Shown: piece after piece, positions 1-12,700 of the stretch | How positions within the stretch are numbered: the stretch's first letter is position 1 | How the letters are laid out: each line of letters starts with the position of its first letter | Source: Lumbricus terrestris | Lineage: Eukaryota > Annelida > Clitellata > Crassiclitellata > Lumbricidae | Reading direction: 5' to 3' | DNA: 64,000 nucleotides | NCBI GenBank assembly: GCA_949752735.1 | Contig: OX457047.1 | Span: forward strand, 14,824,674-14,888,673 | Notes under the pieces: generated by a model | What the model saw: the letters and a program-made list of their open reading frames with translations, nothing else | What the model was told of the DNA's origin: nothing | Database searches by the model: none | Made by a program: the position numbers and the translations under genes

Positions 1-735
1 CCACCCATCTGGCAAACCTTCCTCCTTTTGTCCGGGCTTAGGACCGGCACAGGGACGTTGTTGGTTCCCTGTGGCGGAGGATGGATGCAGTTTAACGTCG
101 TGCCCAAGACAACGCAAGTATACATTGAGACAATAACATCTAGAAAATTTCACAAACTCGTACAGACATACAAGTGCTGTACAGATTACTATCTAACTGA
201 CCTATACAAGAGCATCTCAAATGCTTAGCAATGCTTTAAAACAGAGCCAAATGCAAGAGTATGTTGATGCAACAGTAGACTGTTTCATGTTTCATGAGGA
301 TGATTCCATACATAAGCAGGCATGATGGACTTGAGTGTAGAAGCACAAAACCAGCATACATAGACTGGCTGCAGAGAGTAATAATTGCCCCGACCAAGCT
401 GGTTCAATCCTTGAACACAAAGCTTCATGAACCCTGATTTATATCGCCAATATGCGAGGCACATGCTATCAGGATGATCTTGAACGATATTCACAAGAAT
501 GCAGGAAATTATTGCTAAATTTATAGCAGCCATTGGGAATTTGAAGACTGTTCATGCTGAGTTCCACAAAAAAAGCGCAGGTCAATGATAGTACCCTAGC
601 AGTGTCTACTGAATTGATCTAAAATCATGATGAAAGTATTGAGAATTCAAGAGTCACAAACAAAGGTTCAAAAGTAAAGCATTATCCAGGCACTATATGA
701 ACTATGACAGTCACAGAAGCACAATGCACACTTAC

Positions 736-3700
736 GAGATAAAACATCCTTGGCTGCATTTCCTTGCGGGAGAGTTTCATCAGAATTCCTTCTTTCAAGA
801 GCGTCTGTTGGGCACAATGAATGAAAATGACAATTAGACAGACTACCATAGCAGCATTAGCAGGCAATTTATGAATTGATTCAAGATGTGAGTCTATAAG
901 GTTCATTATTGTTGTATGTCGGTTACTCTGGTCTACACAGTAGTTGTAGGCACTCAAGACCACCCTCTCAACAAACCATCCAAAACTGCACGTTGTCAAG
1001 AACTTCTGATACTGGATTAAGAAAACTTAAAGACAAGGATGGAGCTGTTGAAAAAGATCGACAAGACTGAATCTAGAAAATTGGTAAAAATGTGACAATT
1101 CCAACAATTAAGTCTCAGCTCATTTCTCATTAATGACTAGTTAGCAGAACTTTTCAAATGGTCCGTGAAAAAAGAAACTTACTCGACCTGGTACAATGAC
1201 TTCAAACTGACCGATCAGGGAATTCTGAATATCAAGAAGCTTATTCAGAATATCCTAAAATTCAAATACAGATTATCACTCAAGATAACAACTTAACCAA
1301 ATTAAACTCAGACTCTGATTCAAAGAATAGCCCAATCAACAGATCTTTTTTAAATGCTAACCCACGCGTTTTGAAAGTCTGCCTTCACCATAATGCACAA
1401 AACCCCGTAGTCATGTGTATATTATTATACAATATTATGCTTCAAAAGGACAACTTTTATGCATCATCGATTCATCACACATTCGTTTGTTGAGTGAACA
1501 ACATACATGACACTGTATATGTACATAGAAAAACCTAGATAGCATGAAGTAGAGCTCCCAAAAGCTGGGTCCAGCTTCACTGGCCTTGTGCTACTGTATT
1601 ATCCAGGATGCAGGGTGTTCAACATCATAGTACAGCAGCAACATTTATTCAACATTCTAACAATGAGGAGTTGGAACCAAGCAGGTTCAAGTAAAACAAA
1701 AGGGAAGTTTTATCACGCTACAATATAAATCTATTCAAAACAATTATTGGTCATTCCGTGCCAAATCAACCAAATTTTCAACTTTTCCCCACACTCCGAC
1801 TCGGATTTTCTTGATTTTTTTTTACCAAAAATCAATTATCATCTGGCATGAAGAACTGGAAAGTTTCAAGTGTCTACTGCGAAAATTGACCAAGTTATGG
1901 GGTACTGAAGTTGGTGGGGGTAGGTCGAAAAGTGAACGCGAATTTGCGTCTGCGAAATTTTTGTCATTTTCAGACGCCAATAACTTTGGATCTAGAACAG
2001 CTAAACACATTTGGTTTTCAGTTTTCAGTTCTGTGCATAGCATAGATTTGCATGGTCAAGTAACATTTGCTCTCTTTGATATGAGGAATTAATAAGAATT
2101 TTTGAAAAGTGCCCAACCATATCTTGGCGAGCCACTTTTTGTCATGTTTGCAGACACACTACACTGGCAAGACATGCAGGAAAGGAATAATTTTTGTGTG
2201 GTTTTATTCATCTACTGGTGTAGTTGTAAATGTGCAATTTATTTGTCCTTTGGTCTACAGGGACTGCTGTAGCAACTTGCCAAAAACCCTTCATCTCCGT
2301 GACATTTGTCACTGTCAAGGAGATTAAGGCTTTTTGGCAAGGTGCTACAGCAGTCCCTGTAGACCAAAGGAAAAATAAATTGCACATTTACAACTACACC
2401 AGTAGATGAATAAAACCACACAAAAATTATTCCTTTCCTGCATGTCTTGCCAGTGTAGTGTGTCTGCAAACATGACAAAAAGTGGCTCGCCAAGATATGG
2501 TTGGGCACTTTTCAAAAATTCTTATTAATTCCTCATATCAAAGAGAGCAAATGTTACTTGACCATGCAAATCTATACTATGCACAGAACTGAAAACTGAA
2601 AACCAAATGTGTTTAGCTGTTCTAGATCCAAAGTTATTGAAGTCTGAAAATGACAAAATATTTGCAGGCGCAAATTCGCGTTCAAAAATCACGAATCTTA
2701 AAAAAATAATTTAATGAGTTATATGAAGATTAACATCAGGATATTAGTATCAATAAAAGGTTTTTCTTCCAGCTTTCCAATGATGCAAGTTTGACTTGTT
2801 TATCAGGTGTCCCACAGGCCCATTTGGTCAGTTGAAAGTGACCAATGTCACGAAGATGAAGGGTTTTTGGCAAGTTGCTACAGCAGTCCCTGTAGACCAA
2901 AGCTCAAATAAATTGCACACTTACAACTATACCAGTAGATCAGGGGTTCTCAAACTTTATTTTTATTGTACCCCCAAGTAAAAATATCGAATGATGGCGT
3001 ACCCCTTGCAGAAAAGTCAGATCAGAAACAAAGTGCCATTGCGATGTCCTCTGGCAGTGACAACTAAAAGTCCATTTAATCATTGGTACCGGTAACATTG
3101 TTTATTAGAGTCTATGCCTAAACCCCTATAAATGGAGCAAAATCTAGATTTGAATCATATAATCTTATCAGCAATTTTAAAATGAAAAATTGTTCTATAA
3201 CCCCTGCAAAAAAGAGGAAAGAGCCAACCTATAATGCTGCGCACAGGCTTGTTCAGACAAGCACAGATTTACAATATCTGGTTTAATATTTGTGAATTTC
3301 AAACGCAAATTTACCCCATGTTTGTTTTTTATGGCAAGAATAGTTAACAGTTTCACCCAGATGTGACGAGCTGAAAGGAATCACAAAATTTAAACTTGAC
3401 CAGAAATTAATCAATTGGCCAATTGGCTCTGCTATTTTAGCAGTTCAGCTCTGTAATTATATAGTCTGAGATATTCTGGCTTTGGTACTTTCAACCATTT
3501 ATACATTAGGCCTATTTGTTTCAAAATTATAGTAATAGACCTAAACATAAATATGCTACATGTACTGCATTGTAAGTGAGTCTGTTTATATGATGTGAAA
3601 GAAAGAAATGACGATGCTGTTATACCGGTATGTTGCAACGTGAAAAATCACTGCTAATCAAAGAAAGATGGACACAAGGTCCATAAACTCACAGAAAATT

Positions 3701-6700
3701 TAAATTTCTGCAATTTTTCGCGTACCCCTTACCGGCGCCTGGCGTACCCCTGGGGGTACGCGTACCACAGTTTGAGAACCCCTGCAGTAGATGAATAAAA
3801 CCACACAAAAATTATTCCTTTCCTGCATGTCTTGCCAGTGTAGTGTGTCTGCAAACATGACAAAAAGTGGCTCGCCAAGATATGGTTGGGCACTTTTCAA
3901 AAATTCTTATTAATTCCTCATATCAAAGAGAGCAAATGTTACTTGACCATGCAAATCTATGCTATGCACAGAACTGAAAACTGAAAACCAAATGTGTTTA
4001 GCTGTTCTAGATCCAAAGTTATTGGCGTCTGAAAATGACAAAAATTTCGCAGACGCAAATTCGCGTTCACTTTTCGACCTACCCCCACCAACTTCAGTAC
4101 CCCATAACTTGGTCAATTTTCGCAGTAGACACTTGAAACTTTCCAGTTCTTCATGCCAGATGATAATTAATTTTTGGTGAAAAAATCAAGAAAATCTGAG
4201 TCGGAGTGCGGGAGGCATTGGTTGATTTGGCACGGAATGACTCATTATTTATATAGTAAACAATTGAAAGTTTTATGTCTCAAAATCAACTAATGACCCT
4301 TTTCATTGCCTTTAGAGTAGACAATCTAAAATTGTAAAACATCACCTATGAATATTTTCACAGCATTTACATTAAACAACCTAAAAAAGATAATTAATCA
4401 ATGACAAGATGTGTTACTTAGGTGAATTTCAGTTCAAAAGTCTAGCTTCACACTCATAATTAATTTACGATGGCATAAGATGGCAAGCAGAGGTTAATTA
4501 TGACAACTTCTAGCATAACAGTGAAACGCAAATGATACAGCTGATGAACATTGTATTATATTCAACACTGACCCCATATTTCATGCTTTCATTCGCATGC
4601 TCAGCCACTTCATTCACGATCAAAATTGCCGCTAAAAGCAAAACCCACCAAAAAGAAAACAACTAAACAGTGAACGAATAATCTCTGGACACATCAACAC
4701 AAATGGAAAGCATGCAGCATTGAATGTGAAAACCAACACATTAAGTGAAACCAAACGAGATTAGGCATGACAAAGTTCTCACAAGTAAACATTCGTCAGT
4801 TTTGAAATTGTTGCTCTCACGTCAGCTAAAAGCACAGATTAACGATCACTTCTTTACCAATATAGTCTAAAAAAACAGCATGACAACTGTAATGCACTAA
4901 TGAAAAGTTGTTATAAAAAAATTCAAGACAACAAGTATTGCAAAAACAGGTATGGCAAATCCAGAATGTGCAAAAACACACACAGACACACATGCACAGA
5001 GAGAGACACAAACACACACATGCACACAGAGTCACACAAACACACAGTCATGCACAGAGAGACACACAAACACACAGACATGCACAGAGGCTGCCTTTTT
5101 GCCTTCTAGCTCTGGTGTCTCTGCTGTAACCCAAAGACTAAGGTTAACCTGAACAAAGATGAATTCTTTAAAGACGAGCGTGTATTAAATATGACTGGAA
5201 AACCGATGCAGCTCGCCATTAAAGGGTAAAATCAATAAATCGCATTACTGCCTAAACATACAAATCTGTCATAAATCATCATCATCATCATGCAGATTGA
5301 GACAACGCGTAAAGTTAATAATCATCCAAATAATAAAACACTGATATCACAGAAATGCGTGCTTACTGTTGGCATCTTTGAAATCAGGTGAATCCACGGT
5401 CAGCTGTTTTCGATAATCTAATTGTGTGTGTGTGTGCGCATGAACAAAAATAAAACAACTGAAAATAGACCTGAAGATTGAGTAAGCAACAGGTCAAACT
5501 GTTGTCCAAATATCAAGAAAAGTACAATACCACCACATTTAGCCAGCATGTAACTGAACCACTCACGAATGAAATAAAGAAAAGTTGCATCAAACAAGAA
5601 AAGTGCTCAGCGATTATTTACGAATTACTTACAGCTGTTTAAAATCAAAAACTATAGCAATAATTAATACTACTAATAAAATTAATAATACAGATAAATG
5701 ACAAATAATGCACGACAAAGACGATACAAACAACAAGGCTCTGAAGAAGAAAACATACGGTACACTGTAAGACCAGCTGAAGCATCAACCTTTCTCAGCT
5801 GGAAACTATAAGCTGGACAGCTTAGATGACCAATGCACTCATGGATCATACAGCCATCACTCACAGAATGTAAATTACAATCCAAAAATAAATGCAGAAC
5901 AGACATGATCTGCATTGCATCGTTTCACAGGAGATATGCATACCATTACTATTCTGATAATAATTGCATGGATGCCTAATTAGGAGCCAACTGTGATCAA
6001 GATGTGGACAATAATAAAAATAGTGCGATAATAATAAATAATGAAGTGGATGACGTACCAGTGAGTAGGAGCCTGTACTGAGGAATTCGTTGAATCGGTT
6101 TCAGCATGTAGTGTTTCAAAGCCAACTTCGCACAATGACTTGCCTGGTCAAAAAGAATTGATCACTCTATTTAAACATCAATTATTCAAAACATAGAATA
6201 ACTAAGATAGTTATCAACAAATCACATGGGTAACTAAGTTTTACATTTACTGCACAGCTACGTTAAAGCATTAAAGAACACGATAGAAGAGCAGGTAAAT
6301 AAACTGATGGACGGTCAAAAAAATTACGGGATCGAGGAAGATTCAAATCCCCTCGATGACAAAAGTTTTTTTTAAAAAGTTTTACATATGAACTTTTTTA
6401 TTTTATTATTTCTCACATTTTCTATAGCGCCCCTTCAAGCTAACTACTCAGAGGTGCTCTGGACTACAGCGCAGACACTGCATTGAAATTCCATGCCAAA
6501 GTGCACAAGCAATTGCAAGTGAAAAGGACTTGCTCAAGGTCCCCTACGTGACGGCTTGATGTGGATTCGAACCTGGAATCCGCACGCTCCAAGGCATCGA
6601 ACCCACCAATACGTCTCACAAAAACACCATAAATGTTGTCAACATCAGTCAAACCCACATGTTTTCTCCATGTTTCCAAAAATCATAGCTCAACTTTTAA

Positions 6701-9700
6701 AAGCATTTAGAAAAAACAGTGAAATTTGATAATTGTGTCCCGACATATGAAAAGGTACCATAAGTCGGGTTTGGAGTTATTATGCCTTCATAAACCAGCT
6801 AAGTGAGCTGAACATTTTGCTGAAAACCAGATAAAAATTGGATGATAAATGACCGACTTATAAGATAAAACATGGCTTAACACGAGAACTGGACATTTTC
6901 GGGAAATTTGTTTTTAAAACACGACACATTTTGTCTAGACAATTCGCACAGAAATCCTTAACTGTTATTTAATGGGCACGTTTTATCTGACCAATGGTGG
7001 GTGTTTTAGTGACCAGTTAAACCAGAAAATAAGTGGTGAATGTGCTATATTTAGCGATGACATCATACCTTAGGCTTGCCTGCTGCTAAAAATACCAAGA
7101 GCTCAAATTTGATAATATAATTATTCCCCCGACGTCATTATGCGCGATTTCTCGTGAAACCGTACGCCGACTTATGGTACCTTTTCATATGTCGGGACAC
7201 AATTACTTATTTACTTCACTACCACAACAGGAAAAGCTATGACAATAATATCTTGTGGGGCGCGGTGGTGTAGTGGTGGCGTCGTTGCCTTGAAGCCGGA
7301 AGGTTCGAGGTTCGAATCCACCTCGCCGCGTAAGGACCTTGGGCAAGTCCTTCACTCACAATTGCTCAGCGCTTCGGCGTGAAACTCCGATGCAGTGTCC
7401 GCTCTGCATTCGGGAGCGCCTCTGAGTAGCGAGAGCTTGAAGGGGCGCTATAACAAGTGCACATACATACATCTTTCAGACAATTACAGCAATGAAGTCA
7501 GATTTAAGCCAGATGCACAGGAAATGGATATTTAAAAATAGATATCTAACAATCTGTAAATTTTTGAACCTATTAACTTTCAATTTGAAAAGGACAATTA
7601 CATTGTTGACATTTCAGTCAATAAATGTTTTCGAGTAAGCAGCATACCAGTGGTTCCCTCATAACACCAAACCAACTACGGCAGTCAAATTTTATCACCA
7701 TTTCTCTAAGGCATGCTTTAAGCGACATGTTTTGACCAATATCTGTGCAGACATGTTCAAATAATAAATATCTTTGGTAAATATTTACAATACTGATCAA
7801 AAAGCATTTTCATTGGAAACAAGGTGAACAATTTTAATGCACATAGGTCACTAGATCAGACACAAACACAATGCAATTAAGAAAGCTTGTAACACAGACC
7901 AATCAAACTTTTCAATCTGCTGATACCTAAATAATTATGTCAAATCACATGAATAACACTCACTAATTCACACTTTACCAGTGTGATCACATCACTTAAC
8001 ACAGCCCATAAATTGCACATGCAAAATGGCGATCATTCTGTGGCCAGTCAAGACTTGTGCCCAGCATCTGCATAAGCATGTCATGCTTCAATCAGCTCTA
8101 AACTAATCAGACACTAGCTAGTACAACAAAAAGCACAGAATACTTATGCTAAAAGAAAGTGATGACACTTTTAAATATGATGGTTTGCATACCAAACATG
8201 ATAGAGAGACAGCCGTCTAAACCCTAGTTTTAACTGTGACCAAAGAATGACTGACGAAAACTACATTGCTTTAGTATTTAAAGTATTTGCCTAACTCATT
8301 TGGAGAAGGTATAAAGACAAAATATGATGAAATATGTACATATGTCATATAAAGAAAATACTAGCAAATACTTAAATAAACAATTAACTTACAAAGACTT
8401 TTGTTCAAAAATTCATTTATACACATCTTTTTGTTTTACATTTTATCATCATCAGTAGCAGAGATATTACAATTTCCAGCTAAAGTAAAGGCGCACAATG
8501 TGATTTCAAAAGCCAAAAAATCTGGTAAGCACCAAAATACCTAGCTAAATAATCCTGCAGATACAACAAAGATCTAAGAAATTGATAAATTCATCTGTAG
8601 GTAAATATAGTTCAGTCAAATGGAGAAAGCACTATAGACAGTTGACGCTACAATGTTCAGATTTCCCGTTGATTGTTGCAATGAGGATTAAGAACATTGA
8701 CATCTGCATGACATGAGCAGCACATGCTTATCAACTCACATTTCTCATCAATGTATATATATATCCCTCATGCCACAACGCAGTTATCAATCGTCAGCAT
8801 CCAGCTATATATATGGTTACACACCCCCTCAGTGACTAACAACAGATCCTGCGTCAAAGACTTGTCTTGCTGCTGTTGCATCACATTAATCCAGGATATC
8901 CTGGATATGACATTACTCAGGACTGTTACGATTAGAAAAACATGGCTAGGCTTTTATGATATGTGACCAGACACCTTCTCCAAACACACAACATCCAGAA
9001 AGCGGCCAAGAAACCCTTCTAAACTCAGCCTTCGACAGCAGAAACCGACACATGATAAAGTCTATTGAGCAAATTCAGTTCATTATGAACTGATAATATT
9101 CTAAATGAACAGGCAACATACACAATGCCCGTCTTGGACGCTGGCCATGCACCACACCATGCTTGTCATTTCCAAAAATAATAAGCCATATGCCAAGTAG
9201 CAACGCGAATACAAACTTCATTGTTACGCCAGAAACTTAAGCGAGAGTTTTTTCGTCGGACGATCAAGTCCTCCATAGGACAAAATTTACTCTGAAAAAA
9301 TTCAAATGATCACAGAACTGTCAGTGGTCAGAGCTGTTTCACTTTGCTCATTGTTATTTTCACATGAGTCAACTGTATTTTGAAGTCAACCAAGCCAATT
9401 TCTTAATTTTTTTATTCAACATATTCAAGTACTGCAACAAGCAGAGCAACAATTTTGAAGCCTGACACAGGACCTTTGAAATGATGCATCCAATTCAATA
9501 TGTTGCAAAATCACCTTAATACTGGTTTTGGTGTGTGGTGCCACATATAAAATCTCTGAATATTTTGAAATGGTGCACCAAAGCCAAAGCCATAATCAGG
9601 TCATCGTGTAGAAGATCAGTTTGCAACTTCCTAAATTAATTAGCAACATCCTTGTTAGGCTTATCTTCTAGTTTCATAAATGAACAGCTCTGGGATTCAA

Positions 9701-12700
9701 GTGGATGAGCCATCAGTGTAGATAAATTCATATAACTATGCTGGAGGGACATTGAAATGAAAGTTTTATTGCTATACAATGTCCAATGTTGTTGATACAG
9801 ATATTGATCAAACTTTAAGAAATAACAGAGTTCTAAGGTGATCCAGTCTTCTGTACTCTCCACTGAGTTTGAAGTAAGAAGCTTTGTCTTTTCTGAGAAA
9901 ACCCTGATCACCAATCATCACCAAATATCAGAATATCAACAGAACATACACAAAGTCACAAATTGCATGCTGCTGTGGAGTTACGAAAAACTTCTTAAAT
10001 TAACAAAACTCAATTTGAGGCATTTGTTGAAGGTTGTTTTTCATTTGTCAGTGCAAGAAATTAATCACACTGACTAAGAGATTGCAGGCACAGACTAAAA
10101 AGAGAAATGTGTGCACTCTTAGGATTCGGTTGAGTGCTGCTATTCAATGTTCAACATGTAAAATGTAAACGGAAATAAAAAGATTACATTATTATTTTGT
10201 TCCCTGGGGTAAACATGATCCCTTTGGACTTAAAAAATTAGTAAAACAAGATGCATTGCTTGGCTAAACCTTGTCAAATTCTGAAAGGAAGAAAGGTGCA
10301 ACACATGGTGAAACAGTTTAACAGCATTGAACCACAATGCTGTTAATTGATAGATGCTAGAAAATATGATGTTTCTCGTGCACACTGAGACCTGCATGCT
10401 TTAACCTCCTTGGTGTTCAACCTGATCATAATTCAGCCCTGGAATTCCAAGTAAAAACGTTGAATCCCAAATGTCAGTGGGATTAATACCATATCACTGT
10501 TTCTACAGTGGCAACCCACTATAAAAAACACATTAAATGGCAATGGTACAAGCTACTAACCAAAGATGACAAGCACTACATCTCATACGTTTTGCATAGA
10601 AGGCCACCTTATGTTCATTAATGATGACAAATTAGCTAATCTCATTAGCCTTGTATATTTATAAACAAAAAATAAGTCATCTTAAATCATTCTTTATAAA
10701 TGCATCACTCATCCAAAGATAAATTCAAAAGGAATGGACAAAGACAATCATATGCGTATTTTCCATTTGATCAATTGCTTTCTGTAATTGATAGCAATGC
10801 GTGCATCAGTTTTTTTAACCAATAAACAAATATAATAATAATTATTGTCTAAATTACAATGCCAGCCTCTGTTGGTAACTGTTCAAAGACACTATCACAT
10901 GAAGGATTTGAACTGAAAAGAGCAGAGACATTTTCTCTACCAAGCCTGGTCTATAAACTAATTTCTGTCAGGTATAAATATAATAAGTTATCAGGACGTT
11001 TAAATGAAAATGGTAGAGATTGTCGATTCTAGCATCAGCGGAAAAGTTTGTGATTTTGCATTTTTACCTAATTACATATTCCTATTTGTGTACTTCACCT
11101 ATAAAAATAAAGTTCAATTTGATTGAAAAAAGTATTTTATGACAACATTTTATATATATATACTAGCTGAATTACTCGGCGTTGCCCGGGAAATTTCGGT
11201 TTTTAGTTTCCAGCCACGCCTGACCCAGCTCCCACACCCAGAAATTTTTGGTTTCGTCTCCCGCCACGCCTGACCCCGCTCCCATGCCGCCCTTCTCACC
11301 TCGCCTTACATCGGCCCCAACCCGATCCCACCCTGGCCGCCCTTCTCACCTCACCTTCTTACATCGGTCCCAACCCGTTCCCAGCCTGTGGTGCCCGGCG
11401 TTTCCCGTGGAATCTATTTTTTCAGTCCAATCCAGTTCCAACCTGTCCGTGTTTACGCTATAGTCAGCATTTTTGCGAAACCGTGTGCGAAAAGATCTGC
11501 ACTCGGCGATAAATGAGGTTAAAAATCTATTGGTTCGTTGAAAATCGATCAGCGAAAATTATTGCATTAATTAAGATTAATATTAATTAACGGCATAACG
11601 CTCTATAAGAATAAGACCGGCCATGACATCATTAATGTATTGGTTTGAATCATCAATATATCATCGATGGTTTCAATGTTGAGAACGATGGTCTATTAAT
11701 ATCGATGTAAGCAAATGGCGTGTTAAACAGCGTTTCGGATTGAAAAATTAAATGTTTCAAACTCGGGAAAAGGTAAGAGTTTTGAATCGCGAACCCCTTA
11801 TGGTTTGTTATTGGGTGCTAAAAAGTATTTTTGTAAATATTGGGAAAAATCGGTCGTGTGGATCAAAAGTTTTATTCAAGGATACGGTGTTAGATTTTCG
11901 CTTTTATAGGTTTAGATATGTTTGCATGTGTGATTGTGTGCACATAATACATATTATATGTAAATGTCTGTATGTATGACTAAACATTATTATTTTGACA
12001 GATAGTTCAGCAACGCTGCAACAGTAATTTAGCTTATTAGTGAAGCTGATGATGATGGAAGTATGCAGATCTATCAAGTCTTAAGTTTCACTCTCATTCT
12101 GAAGATAAAAAATTACAATAACTCCAAACTGACAATCTGGATCCTTTTCATATAAATATATATGTCTACATATTTGTATATATATACCGGGTACTTGACA
12201 TAGATATGCATTGCCTCTGGCTAGAATGCATGCAAATATATTCATACTTGCATCCAAAACATAAGTGTACATTTGCAAAAATAAAAATAAAACATGCCAA
12301 AAAAATTCATACTCTGCATACTGGATACATTATTATTCATCATGCAGTGTACATTTTGCACATGTGCATTCAATCTTATCCCTATTAATAAATGCAAAGA
12401 CATACACAGGCATGCATTTATAAAGAATTCCATATAACAACAAATACGCATGTAAATATGATGATTTCAACATTTTTTTCTGGGTGGAAATTGGACACCA
12501 AGGAGGTTTAAAGCAGACAAAGAAATGAAAGGATAAACTTTCTGAATTATAGCATGGCAGATTTTTAATACAGTGATCATGAATCAAATCAATAATTTCT
12601 AACCAGAGATATAAATGATAACTCCAGAAGAAACAAATTAGACGAGTAGATTGTGGAAAGCAAGTTTCAACATAATCATGCTCCACTCCAGACTTTATGG

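Noticed and set aside
1811..4180. Repeated 68-93 codon frames with LDPKLLASENDKN text
   Set aside because: They recur because they lie in inverted arms of one element; the conservation reflects duplication.
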